64,000 nt of DNA from CAYTIB01 sp964437725 (GTDB lineage Bacteria > UBA8248 > JACPRG01 > G963555815): NCBI GenBank assembly GCA_964437725.1, contig CAYTIB010000007.1:39380-103379 (forward strand). The letters run 5' to 3'. The position numbers and the translations under genes were made by a program. Below, one piece after another: positions 1-9,265 of the stretch (position 1 is its first letter; each line of letters begins with the position of its first letter). The notes beneath the pieces were generated by a model. That model worked only from the letters and a program-made list of their open reading frames with translations. It did not search any database and was not told where the DNA came from.

Positions 1-129
1 CTACGCTTTTTCTAGGAAAATAGTAAACCCAAGAATACAAATATACAAAACATTTTTCACCCCATTACAAAGAAGAGAAAATTAAAAAAGACAATTATAA
101 AAACCTATAGACAGACTTCCTCAGGCATC

Positions 130-594
130 ATGATTACTGTAGGATCCCCATGGAGATGGGAGTGTAATACTAAACCTCATACAGGGATTCGATTCTGTAA
201 AATGATTACGTTCGACCCAAACTACCTATTTACTTCGACTCAAATGGCGGTTGTCATTTATCTAGTTGTAATCGTCTTTAACATAATCTTCTGGATAGTC
301 GAGTCGCTTCGTGGCAAACCCGTGTCCTCCACATACACCCCACCCCCGCTTCACATTGTTGGGATCGGTCTAGTTCTAGGATTCATCGTTGCCCTTCCTA
401 TTAGTTTTGTTTCCTATGCCGTACTGTTGTGGTTAAATCCATACTTATTCATCCTCAGGGTTCCTGTGAAGATAATTGTCTTCCTAGGAACATGTTTACT
501 CGTAATGGTGGCTATGGACTTGATGGTTGTGCTTATCGAACTATTAGGGAGAAAGCCAAAGCTCCTGTCAAAAGAGAAAAAAGTATCTACCTGA
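130..594 (+). CDS. Small integral membrane protein, function unknown
   Basis: I do not recognise this protein. It has 154 residues, with about four hydrophobic stretches (roughly residues 38-58, 74-105 and 112-140, the longer ones able to cross twice) and a basic C-terminal tail. The first 24 residues are polar and not typical of a membrane protein, so translation may instead begin at the internal ATG at 202. Neither start has a clear ribosome binding site. It precedes the RND efflux genes on the same strand but is separated from them by 164 bases, so a shared operon is only possible. The minus-strand frame across its end is a shadow. Confidence 0.5.
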   Translation: MITVGSPWRWECNTKPHTGIRFCKMITFDPNYLFTSTQMAVVIYLVVIVFNIIFWIVESLRGKPVSSTYTPPPLHIVGIGLVLGFIVALPISFVSYAVLLWLNPYLFILRVPVKIIVFLGTCLLVMVAMDLMVVLIELLGRKPKLLSKEKKVST

Positions 595-758
595 GATTCC
601 ACATCTGAAGACCCTCCACAAGGTAGCAGAACAACCCAATTGACACTGAGCTTGCGAACACATAGAGTCGGTTAGGCGCCAGGGGTCCAAGAAATGTTGG
701 GCATGGGACTGTTCTTTTACTTAGGTACTTAAATCAGCTTTCTTAGTTAGGTCTGAAA

Positions 759-2246
759 ATGCAATCTCGGATAAACTTAAGTCTAATCGTTGTTGCATCC
801 CTATTCGTTTTGACATTAACAAGTACATCAGCCCAACCTCCCGGGAAAAAGAGAAAATGGGGCCCGCCACCCACGTCAGTCGTACTAGCTCCGGTCATTA
901 AAAAAAACATCAGTAACCAAATCACATCAATCGGAACTGTTGAAGCACAACTTTCAACTACAGTCAGTTCGGAAATTCAAGGGTTGACAAAAGAATTCAA
1001 GCTACAGGAAGGAAGCCGAATAAGGAAAGGAAAAACAATCCTTGTCCGCCTTAAAAATTCGGGGAGGAAAATAGACCTCGCAGAGGCCAAAGCCGCACAT
1101 CGAAGAGCGTTGTCTCTGCTAGAGAAAGTCAGAAGAGGTAAGCGCCTAGAGGAGATTGAAGAAGTCCGTGCCCAACTGAAAGAGCGAAAAGCTCTTATGC
1201 AAAAGTATGAAAGAGACCTGGAACGAGCCTCTGAGCTCTTACGAAATAAAATTATTAATCTCTCCGAATACAACCGAACCGAAAGCGATTTCCTGGCGGC
1301 CAAGTACCAGGTGCAACGACTAGAGCAATCCCTCCGACTCGCTGAGATGGGGGAACGACGTGAGGACATCGAAGCACAGGAAGCTGAAGTCCAAAAACAT
1401 AGAGCCAATCTAGATCGAATGAGGGATGAGCTTGCTAAGACTATTATCCGGGCGCCCATTTCCGGGTTCATCACAAAAAAACACGTTGAAGTAGGGGAAT
1501 GGATTCAACGAGGGGGAAAAGTTGCAGATATTATCAATATTGACACCGTTCTTGTCAGAACGGGAATCCGAGAAAAAGAAATCAGTCATGTAAAAGTTGG
1601 CAATCAAGCCATCATTACTGTAGACGCTTATCCAGGTCAAACTTTCCAAGGAAAAGTTCGAGATATCATTCCGCAGGCAGATATTGCAAGTCGATCCTTT
1701 CCAGTAAGAATTGAAGTGGAAAATGCTAGTTTCCAGTTAAAGGCTGGGATGTTTGCCAGGGTCACACTATTTTATGGAACCAAAAAACCCGCACTAATGG
1801 TCCAAAAGGATGCGCTGAATCAACTAGGAATACGAGCGCACGTCTTTGTCGTCCATCAAGGAAGCGCAAAACTTGTTCCCGTCAAAACTGGGCGAATAGT
1901 AAAAAGTTACATAGAGATTGTTGAAGGTGGACTTTCCCAAGGAACCCGAGTAATTGTGAGAGGGAATGAAACTCTTCGAGATCGCTCCAGGATTATAGTA
2001 CGTGGAATCCGCACAGCAGATGGAAAGATGATTGCGGTAAAGGCTCAGGGATCCGGTGGGGAATGGGGCGGAAAAAATAGGAACTTCAAAGGAAAGTGGG
2101 GCAAGCGAGGGAACAAAGATACAGCAACCGTTCCTGTTTCCGAAAAAAAATCTCCATGGCAGAAAAACGGGAAATGGACTCCATCCAAAAAAAGTGGATC
2201 GGGCAACGAAAAAAGCCCGTGGAAAGCTCCCAACTCAACCCAATAG
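759..2246 (+). CDS. RND efflux periplasmic adaptor (membrane fusion protein, HlyD family)
   Basis: The 495-residue periplasmic adaptor would link the inner-membrane RND pump encoded next to an outer-membrane channel. An N-terminal signal sequence (about residues 1-25) is followed by a lipoyl half-motif, a long charged helical hairpin (about 100-215, heptad-like, rich in E/K/R/L), the second lipoyl half (APISGFITKK, about 233), a beta-barrel domain and a membrane-proximal domain. The last about 67 residues (429-495) are an unusual low-complexity tail rich in G, K, W, S and P that is not part of the family fold. The gene ends 21 bases before the pump gene, so the two are almost certainly co-transcribed. 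No outer-membrane partner is present here. Confidence 0.9.
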   Translation: MQSRINLSLIVVASLFVLTLTSTSAQPPGKKRKWGPPPTSVVLAPVIKKNISNQITSIGTVEAQLSTTVSSEIQGLTKEFKLQEGSRIRKGKTILVRLKNSGRKIDLAEAKAAHRRALSLLEKVRRGKRLEEIEEVRAQLKERKALMQKYERDLERASELLRNKIINLSEYNRTESDFLAAKYQVQRLEQSLRLAEMGERREDIEAQEAEVQKHRANLDRMRDELAKTIIRAPISGFITKKHVEVGEWIQRGGKVADIINIDTVLVRTGIREKEISHVKVGNQAIITVDAYPGQTFQGKVRDIIPQADIASRSFPVRIEVENASFQLKAGMFARVTLFYGTKKPALMVQKDALNQLGIRAHVFVVHQGSAKLVPVKTGRIVKSYIEIVEGGLSQGTRVIVRGNETLRDRSRIIVRGIRTADGKMIAVKAQGSGGEWGGKNRNFKGKWGKRGNKDTATVPVSEKKSPWQKNGKWTPSKKSGSGNEKSPWKAPNSTQ

Positions 2247-2267
2247 GTTTATCCTCCGTATTCAACC

Positions 2268-5200
2268 ATGAAACTAATTGATTATTGCATTCGATACCCG
2301 GTTTCGGTGTTAGTCGGCGTGATTTTGTTAATCCTCTTCGGTTTTATCGCAATGTCGCGAATTCCGGTGCAAATGATCCCCACAGTGGATCGGCCTGAAA
2401 TCTCTGTTGAGACGAATTACCGGGGTGCGGCCCCGGCTGAAATAGAGAGAGAAATAACTGAACGGATTGAGGAAAAGCTAAATTCAGTCGAAGCCCTAAG
2501 TGAGATCACTTCATCCTCAATCGAGGGAAAGAGCACAGTCCGACTTACCTTCGATTGGGGAACCCAAAAAGATATTGCACGTCTGGATGTCTCCGAAAAA
2601 CTTGGAATGGTTAAAAAAATACCAGATGACGCTGACGAATCGATTATCCGAGCTGTCAATACGGATCAACAAAAGCCAATAGCCTGGATTGCCCTTACCC
2701 GTCCGAAGCTTCCAAATGGTCGTATTCGAGCAATAAATGAAATTAGGATTGAAGCAGAGGATGTGATCAAACCCCGCCTGGAAAGGGTTCCTGGAGTCGG
2801 TGGCGTGATGATGTTTGGGGGACAAGAACGAGAAGTTCAGGTACGCCTAGATACACTTGCCTTAACTGCACGTAATCTTACAATTGAAGACGTTGAGCGA
2901 GTCCTGATCCGTGAAAATAGAAATATCAAAGGCGGCAATATAAACGAAGGCAAAAGACGATACGTTGTTAGAACATTGGGACAGTTTACGGATCTGAGGC
3001 AAATTGAAAATGTCATTCTCGCACGACAAGACGGTACTGCAACTTACCTTCGAGATGTGGCGGAAGTTCAATACGGCTACAAGGACCGGGATCGAGTCGT
3101 CCGGCGGAACGGTATCCCTAGCATAGGATTCGGCGTACTCCGGAAAACGGGATCCAACACGCTAGAAGTCATGAAAGGTCTTAAACAAGAGATCTCACAT
3201 CTAAACACAAACATCTACAAGAATCAGGGCATTCAACTTCTGCAACTCTATGATGAAACCGTATACATAAAGGATTCTATTAGGCTAGTTTTGCGCAACC
3301 TCATCTACGGTGCAATCCTGGCTACAACGGTTTTGCTCCTTTACTTAGGCAGTCCTTCAAGCATCCTGATAATCGGATTCACTATACCAATTTCGATAAT
3401 TTCCACGTTTATTTTTCTTCAATATTTTGGACGATCGCTAAACACGATTTCCCTAGCAGGCCTTGCCTTTGCTTCTGGAATGGTAGTAGACAACGCGATT
3501 GTCGTACTTGAAAACATATTCCGGCATAGGCAGATGGGAAAAACCCTCTTTGAGGCGGCGCTAGCCGGAGCAAAAGAGGTTTGGGGAGCCATACTGGCAT
3601 CTACACTTACAACCTTGGCAGTTTTCATTCCCGTTATTTTGGTCGAAGCTGAGGCTGGGCAACTATTTGGGGACATCGCTCTGACGATCAGTATTGCCGT
3701 TGCTCTTTCACTGATTGTCTCAATTACTGTCATACCAATGCTATCTAGTCGCATCTTGAAAATTCGACAGGAGAAGACCAAACCAACCCGTTTACTTACA
3801 GAAATATTGACATTTGGATGGGTAGGACGTCAATTTACCCGGTTTGTTCTCTTCGCGGTGAACTGGATCATTCGTTCTCGAGTCCGAAGTCTCGCTATTA
3901 TAATTTTCATCGTAACCACGTCCCTCGCGGTAAGTTACATCGCAATGCCCCCCATCGATTATCTTCCCAAAGGTAATCGCAACTTAATTTTTGGACTTGT
4001 CAAAATTCCGCCTGGTTTTAATGTAGATGAAAAAGAAGCGATTATTAAAACATTGGAGAAACGATTCACCGGTGTTCCTGAGCTTCAACGGATCTTCTCC
4101 GTCATACGACTAACCGATCCTATCTTCGTCATTATAGTCAAAGAAAAATTTTCAAGAACTCCTTCGCAAATGCGAAAAGTCGTTGCTAAGGTAAGAGGGC
4201 TTTCGTTTGGTATCCCTGGCGCCCCTTTTGTTTTCATTACTCAGTCAGCACTTTTCCGACGACGGGGAGGATTTCTTGGTGGAACCAATGTCGAAATCAA
4301 TATCAAGGGAGATCAGCTAGCTGAAATCCAGAAAATTGCAGGTGAAATTCAGGGAACCATTCGCCGTGTTCCAGGAGTGAACTTTGTCAATTCTAGCTAC
4401 ACGGCAGGTAATCCGGAGCTTCGTATTTATGTGAACCCAGAACGTGCTTCTGATCTCGGTGTGTCGGTGGCTGAACTTGGTTACGTCGTTGAGACATTAG
4501 TAAAAGGAACAAAAGCTGGCAGTTTCAGAGAAGAAGGTCGAGAGCTTGATATTACCTTAAAGGGCCCTCTACAAAGAGATGTCCGAACCCAAGACCTCGA
4601 AAATATTCTGCTTTACACGACCGAGAAGCGACCCATACGTCTTTCTTCTATCGCTACTGTTCAAGCTGCTGCAGGTCCGGTAAAGATCGACCATACCGAC
4701 CTGGACCGCTCTATTAAACTCACAGTTAATCTCGGCGCATCGGTTCCCATGGAAAAAGCCATTAATGACATCGAGCAAATGGTTGTCGGTCCACTTCGAA
4801 AGAAACTAACCCTAGGCTACTCAATTAACTTATCGGGGCAGGCGAAGGATTTAAAGGTCACATGGGATACCCTGAAGTGGTCTTTCTTCCTATCCCTTAT
4901 CATCGTTTATCTACTGATGTGTTCACTATTCGAATCTTTCACATATCCATTTATCATAATGTTTAGTGTTCCATTGGCCGCAACAGGGGGTATCCTCGGT
5001 GTCAAGCTTGCAAACACAATAGAGCCATCCATCAAAATGGACGTCATAACCATGCTTGGATTCATCATCCTCACCGGAATAGTGGTAAACAGCGCGATTT
5101 TGATTGTTCACCAATCCTTACAAAACATGAGAGCCGGACAACACCATCAGAAAGCCATTATGGAAAGTGTCCGAAGTCGGTTAAGACCAATCTTTATGAC

Positions 5201-5417
5201 TGTCACAACAACCGTCTTCGGTATGCTTCCGGTTGTAGTTAGTTCTGGTGCAGGGTCTGAATTATACCGAGGATTAGGCTCGGCTATCCTCGGGGGTCTC
5301 ATCCTGTCGACTGCATTCACAATTTTCCTAGTTCCAATTGTTTTTTCGCTTTGGTTAACGATAAAAGAGGACATCCAAAGGCACTTCAGAATAAGCACCC
5401 TCGATAAAACAGCATAG
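2268..5417 (+). CDS. RND multidrug/solute efflux transporter (AcrB/HAE1 type)
   Basis: This is a proton-driven inner-membrane exporter of the hydrophobe/amphiphile RND family. At 1049 residues it has the usual full length, with the expected two repeats: TM1 at residues 10-30, a first large periplasmic loop, TM2-6 (about 340-500), TM7 near 545, a second periplasmic loop and TM8-12 (about 870-1035). The proton-relay segment GMVVDNAIVVLENI lies near residue 405 in TM4. The typical N-terminal VQMIPTVDRPEI loop is present. Substrate cannot be inferred. It follows the adaptor gene by 21 bases with no good ribosome binding site, which suggests coupled translation. It converges on fbp. Confidence 0.93.
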   Translation: MKLIDYCIRYPVSVLVGVILLILFGFIAMSRIPVQMIPTVDRPEISVETNYRGAAPAEIEREITERIEEKLNSVEALSEITSSSIEGKSTVRLTFDWGTQKDIARLDVSEKLGMVKKIPDDADESIIRAVNTDQQKPIAWIALTRPKLPNGRIRAINEIRIEAEDVIKPRLERVPGVGGVMMFGGQEREVQVRLDTLALTARNLTIEDVERVLIRENRNIKGGNINEGKRRYVVRTLGQFTDLRQIENVILARQDGTATYLRDVAEVQYGYKDRDRVVRRNGIPSIGFGVLRKTGSNTLEVMKGLKQEISHLNTNIYKNQGIQLLQLYDETVYIKDSIRLVLRNLIYGAILATTVLLLYLGSPSSILIIGFTIPISIISTFIFLQYFGRSLNTISLAGLAFASGMVVDNAIVVLENIFRHRQMGKTLFEAALAGAKEVWGAILASTLTTLAVFIPVILVEAEAGQLFGDIALTISIAVALSLIVSITVIPMLSSRILKIRQEKTKPTRLLTEILTFGWVGRQFTRFVLFAVNWIIRSRVRSLAIIIFIVTTSLAVSYIAMPPIDYLPKGNRNLIFGLVKIPPGFNVDEKEAIIKTLEKRFTGVPELQRIFSVIRLTDPIFVIIVKEKFSRTPSQMRKVVAKVRGLSFGIPGAPFVFITQSALFRRRGGFLGGTNVEINIKGDQLAEIQKIAGEIQGTIRRVPGVNFVNSSYTAGNPELRIYVNPERASDLGVSVAELGYVVETLVKGTKAGSFREEGRELDITLKGPLQRDVRTQDLENILLYTTEKRPIRLSSIATVQAAAGPVKIDHTDLDRSIKLTVNLGASVPMEKAINDIEQMVVGPLRKKLTLGYSINLSGQAKDLKVTWDTLKWSFFLSLIIVYLLMCSLFESFTYPFIIMFSVPLAATGGILGVKLANTIEPSIKMDVITMLGFIILTGIVVNSAILIVHQSLQNMRAGQHHQKAIMESVRSRLRPIFMTVTTTVFGMLPVVVSSGAGSELYRGLGSAILGGLILSTAFTIFLVPIVFSLWLTIKEDIQRHFRISTLDKTA

Positions 5418-5562
5418 ACTATTTAACAATTGAAATGAGAAACAAATGTCGAGTCAAATATTCCGATTTAACTTGTTACGGCTTTACAGATCTTAGAGGT
5501 TTTCGTGCAGGGTTTGTGTCTTAATATTTCAGGGTATAACCCCAGTCAAAAAAAACGATCTA

Positions 5563-6552
5563 CTAGAGCTTCCCCTGATAAAACCCTTCTGCCAACTCAA
5601 CATCTTCTTTCGAACCGATTAGAAGCGGACAGCGTTGGTGAAGGTCCTCCGGTTCCACAGCCATGATGCGCTCATGCCCCGTACTTGCGGCACCCCCTGC
5701 CTGCTCCACGATAAAAGCAAGGGGGTTACATTCATATAAAAGCCGGAGTTTTCCATTTGGATTTTCCCGATCTCCGGGGTAAAGGAAAATGCCACCCTTC
5801 AATAGGTTCCGATGAAAATCAGCTACGAGCGACCCTATATACCTACCTGAGTAAGGCCTATCAGTCGCCTTATCTTCTTTTTTCACGTGAGCCACATATC
5901 TCCGCGTTTCTTCTAACCACCTAAAACTATTCCCTTCGTTAATGCTGTATATCTTTCCCTTCGATGGAATCTGAATAGCAGGATGGGATAGTAAGAATTC
6001 GCCGATCTGAGGATCCAAAGTAAATCCCCAAACACCTCTCCCGGTTGTGTAAACCAACATCACACTAGAACCGTAAATAATATACCCTGAGGCGACCTGC
6101 ATATCCCCCTTTTGGACACAATCCCCTGGATCGCCACGCTCCGAATCGCTCTGTTTTTTTAAAATAGAAAAAATCGTCCCGATGCTCACATTAACATCGA
6201 TATTCGATGAGCCATCCAACGGATCATATAAAAAAGCATAGTTTCCAGAGGGAAATCGGCTCGGAATCATATAAGGTTCGTCCATCTCCTCCGAAGCAAT
6301 TGCGCAGAGGTAACCTCCATGGTCAAGACAGTTCCGAATCGTGACATTAGCAAATTCATCAAGCTTTTGAACTTCCTCACCCTGAACGTTGATTTTCCCC
6401 GTGAAACCAAGAACATCTGCCAATCCAGCTTTATTTACCTCGCTATAAATAATCTTACCTGCAAGAGAAATCTGAGCGAGGAGCCCGGTTAATACTCCCT
6501 TTGTCTCAGGGAAACTTTCTTGTTCCTCGACGATGTGACGTTCTAGGGTCAT
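5563..6552 (-). CDS. fbp: Class I fructose-1,6-bisphosphatase
   Basis: The enzyme hydrolyses fructose-1,6-bisphosphate to fructose-6-phosphate, the committed step of gluconeogenesis (or of the Calvin cycle in autotrophs). The metal-binding block YDPLDGSSNIDVNVS lies near residue 110, with the substrate block KGGIFLYPGD near 260. I chose the ATG at 6552 because MTLERHIVEEQ aligns with the usual family N-terminus and gives 329 residues. The frame stays open to a TTG at 6591 whose bases overlap the aldolase stop (TTGA), and a GGAG lies before in-frame TTG/GTG codons there, so a slightly longer form is possible. It is translationally linked to the aldolase gene upstream. Confidence 0.93.
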   Translation of the reverse strand: MTLERHIVEEQESFPETKGVLTGLLAQISLAGKIIYSEVNKAGLADVLGFTGKINVQGEEVQKLDEFANVTIRNCLDHGGYLCAIASEEMDEPYMIPSRFPSGNYAFLYDPLDGSSNIDVNVSIGTIFSILKKQSDSERGDPGDCVQKGDMQVASGYIIYGSSVMLVYTTGRGVWGFTLDPQIGEFLLSHPAIQIPSKGKIYSINEGNSFRWLEETRRYVAHVKKEDKATDRPYSGRYIGSLVADFHRNLLKGGIFLYPGDRENPNGKLRLLYECNPLAFIVEQAGGAASTGHERIMAVEPEDLHQRCPLLIGSKEDVELAEGFYQGKL

Positions 6553-6587
6553 ACCAACAGAATGTGTCACTTTCAATTCATCTCCAA

Positions 6588-7973
6588 TCAAGTAAGTGAC
6601 GACGGGAGTGGAACATCAACAACTATTGGGCGAATTATGCGATCTACAGTCTCCCGGGTATTAACAACATTCAGCTTTTCAAATAGAAACACAAACCGAT
6701 TCTCAAGATCATTTCGGATGCCAGCGCGAATATCACTTGGCAAATCCCAAAGCTGCCTCTTGAAGGGACCAAATGCTCTCTTTCGCTCTTTGTAGAAAAG
6801 TTGCTCATCCGTATCACCTTCTTTACGGGAACCTTCAAAAGTCTCCAAAACCCAGGAACGCATATCCATAAATAAATCCTTCGGAAGCCTTTCATAAATC
6901 ATGTTCTGAAAAGCTGTCGCCAGATGAACCTCAGAGGCACCTGACTTTACAAACTGGTCAAATGCCTCCTCCGGGAGGGTAGAGGCTCCGTGCTGAACAG
7001 CTCCACTCAAACCATACTTAGTTCTACACAGATCGGATATCGTTCTCAGTGCATCAAAATCAATACTTACTTGAGCCATCGTACCGTCCGGAAGAACCAC
7101 CCCTCCGTGACTAGTACCAGTCTGAATACTGAGCTTGCTAATCCCAGCAAGATTTTCCCCGAGCGAACTAAGTTTCTCATCAAAGTTTTCAATAAAGGTT
7201 TCTGCCTCTTCAATCGTTGTATTCTTACCCCCTACTTCGCCAACCTCACCTCCGACGGAAACCGTCACACCATCCGGCTCATTTTGGCGAATAAAGTGGG
7301 TAAGCTCAGCAGCCTTTTCAAAATTCAGACGTTGCTGCTCATGGATAACCGGTTGGTCTAAATCAACGAGGGTAGAAGAATCGATATCTATATTATAGAA
7401 ACCTGCTTGGATGGCCTCTTTCATTAATTCAAAAATTGCTTCGACTTCCTTATCTGGGTCCGCTGAAAATTTCTTGGCGTTGATTTGAAAGTGGTCCCCT
7501 TGGATGAAAATCGGCCCTTTATACCCTTCCTTAATCGCAGCTGCGAGCACAGAGGCTAAATACTCATCTGGCCGCTGCTCTGTATACCCAATTTCGGACC
7601 TGGCGATTTCAAATATTAGTGCACCCACTGAAGTGGATTCCGCAGCCCGAATAACTGAACGAGCTACATCCATGGTTAGCCCACGAACATTGATAGCTGG
7701 TGTGGTAAATCCTCCCGCTTCCCCACGACCCATTGCCATGTAAAGGTCATGAATCGATGCAGGAAACACACCTTGAACCGCCGCCAGACTGCGAATCAGC
7801 CAACGACAGTAGTCCCTCAAGTCCTTGGTATTGTGATGAACCGCGCACCACGCAATCTGATCAATCAGATCGCCCCGCAACCGTTCTTCATCTTCAACCT
7901 GGATTAATCCGGTCTCACCGCCCGCTACGACTCCCGTCAGGGCCTTATGACAATCGTTTCTGTCCGCCCACAT
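6588..7973 (-). CDS. fba: Class II (metal-dependent) fructose-bisphosphate aldolase family protein
   Basis: The predicted role is reversible aldol cleavage of fructose-1,6-bisphosphate, fitting the fbp gene immediately downstream. Family residues are visible in order: TPAIN near residue 92, the catalytic/zinc pair D160-H161 (GDHFQ), a glutamate near 243 (GGEVGEVG), a zinc histidine at 289 (TSHGGV) and another at 328 (QHGAST). At 461 residues it is longer than usual, with about 85 extra N-terminal residues and a long C-terminal region. The start at 7973 is preferred over the frame's first ATG (8009) because GGGGAGGAAAG sits directly before it. A related sugar-bisphosphate aldolase activity cannot be excluded. 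Confidence 0.8.
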   Translation of the reverse strand: MWADRNDCHKALTGVVAGGETGLIQVEDEERLRGDLIDQIAWCAVHHNTKDLRDYCRWLIRSLAAVQGVFPASIHDLYMAMGRGEAGGFTTPAINVRGLTMDVARSVIRAAESTSVGALIFEIARSEIGYTEQRPDEYLASVLAAAIKEGYKGPIFIQGDHFQINAKKFSADPDKEVEAIFELMKEAIQAGFYNIDIDSSTLVDLDQPVIHEQQRLNFEKAAELTHFIRQNEPDGVTVSVGGEVGEVGGKNTTIEEAETFIENFDEKLSSLGENLAGISKLSIQTGTSHGGVVLPDGTMAQVSIDFDALRTISDLCRTKYGLSGAVQHGASTLPEEAFDQFVKSGASEVHLATAFQNMIYERLPKDLFMDMRSWVLETFEGSRKEGDTDEQLFYKERKRAFGPFKRQLWDLPSDIRAGIRNDLENRFVFLFEKLNVVNTRETVDRIIRPIVVDVPLPSSLT

Positions 7974-8280
7974 CTTTCCTCCCCTCGAGATTTCCTTAAA
8001 ATACCCCATAAGTTCCGCCCAGAAATGCCAACCTAGATGGGGATTTTTCTATCCTAAGAGCTTTCCAGGCAATTCCAGCTAAAAGACAATTCTCCACACC
8101 ACATGAGGATGCCACTTCGAGGAATTCTATCTCCAAATCTCAGGATCAATGTGTAGAAAACGCTCGCTCAATTTGTGGAGACTTCCGAAAAGCGAGAGCA
8201 TTTTACCCCCGGCATAGGTTTCGCCGCAACTTATCACCCAATTCGAATTTCTGTATGGCAATTTCACAAGTCGAAATCAA

Positions 8281-8955
8281 TCAATTTCTAAAAACCCGCA
8301 CGAGGAAGCGGAACCGATAGGTCCTAACTTTTCCCTTTACACGAACGGCTAAATTTAGACCTATGGTTCGTTGATTCAAGCTAGAAGCGATACCTCTCCG
8401 CCGCTCTGCCATCCGATCTGCCGAAACCGAATTGTTTGGCAAATATCGATTTTTTTCATAATCCCAATCAGGCAATATAGGAAGAACATCCCAACGAAGA
8501 GGTCCTCCAATCACGTTCTCCACAGGAATGATGTAATCATCGTAAAAACCACCCGGAGAGAGGGTTGTTGGCGGCTGCGGTTTATTTCTATTCCGATAAA
8601 AGGTCTTTTTGTGGATAACTGCCTTTGACATGCCAGTTTCGCTAACGTAACGGGATGCGTCCCAGTCAATAGTCATGAGTACCGACGTATTGTTGTGAAT
8701 ATGAAAAGAAAGCCGATCCTCCAAAAACTGAAAGCGGATATCTAGAGCGTCATCCCGAAGCACATAGGCATCAGAACGTTCCGGCTTTATCATGGTAACT
8801 TGGTAAGTATAATGGATACGTTTTGGCTCATAAAATACAGTCGAGCAACCAATCAGAAAAAAAAGAGGAAGAGCCAAAACCATCCGCCTCCATGACAAAC
8901 ATCGAGCAAAAAATCTCAATCTCATCCCCTTTCGTCTAAAACTGTCTTTTACCAA
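8281..8955 (-). CDS. Predicted lipoprotein, function unknown
   Basis: I do not recognise a family. The N-terminus is basic (RRKGMRLRFFARCLSWRR), followed by a hydrophobic run ending in a lipobox, LIGC, with Cys37 as the lipidation site. The mature part has alternating beta-like segments and no obvious catalytic motif. The frame starts at a TTG at 8955 with GAGGAG ten bases upstream. An internal ATG at 8925 (MRLRFF) also leaves an intact signal peptide. It sits alone, 270 bases from the aldolase gene and about 310 bases from the M24 gene, so it is probably its own transcription unit. Confidence 0.65.
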   Translation of the reverse strand: MVKDSFRRKGMRLRFFARCLSWRRMVLALPLFFLIGCSTVFYEPKRIHYTYQVTMIKPERSDAYVLRDDALDIRFQFLEDRLSFHIHNNTSVLMTIDWDASRYVSETGMSKAVIHKKTFYRNRNKPQPPTTLSPGGFYDDYIIPVENVIGGPLRWDVLPILPDWDYEKNRYLPNNSVSADRMAERRRGIASSLNQRTIGLNLAVRVKGKVRTYRFRFLVRVFRN

Positions 8956-9187
8956 ATGCTATTGCTCCTCATTCCTGACCCCATTCCTAACAAATTCCAA
9001 GCATAATTATATCAGTCGAAATGCTTTCCAGAGATTATCCTGATAGAAAATAAAATTTGAAAACTGCAAAACAGGAGAATCCCTGCAGCAGGAACGTTGC
9101 CAAAGTATCTTTTTGGAAGATTTATATTCTTGCAACATTATTAGAGTTGGATCCCTAAAAAATACTTATCCAAAAAACCAAAACAAA

Positions 9188-9220
9188 AAACGGCCGGGGC
9201 CAAACACTCCCCAGCCGTTT
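9188..9220 (-). terminator. Rho-independent terminator of the 9266-17285 gene block
   Basis: The arms AAACGGC-C-GGGG (9188-9199) and CCCC-A-GCCGTTT (9209-9220) pair with a single internal mismatch around a 9-nt loop. Read on the minus strand the hairpin is followed by a T-rich run (TTTTTTGTTTTGG), so it terminates transcription arriving from the M24 gene at 9266. Apart from this hairpin I see nothing in the stretch 8956-9265. Confidence 0.85.
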
Positions 9221-9265
9221 CAGTACTAGCCTGTTGGAACCTCAAACTTTCCCCGAGAACCCGGG

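Noticed and set aside
977..1474. A 165-codon minus-strand frame in the RND adaptor
   Set aside because: Ser/Arg-rich shadow of the adaptor coiled-coil region.
8161..8200. CTCGCT/AGCGAG hairpin upstream of the aldolase gene
   Set aside because: Only six pairs across a 24-nt loop and no T-run on either strand.
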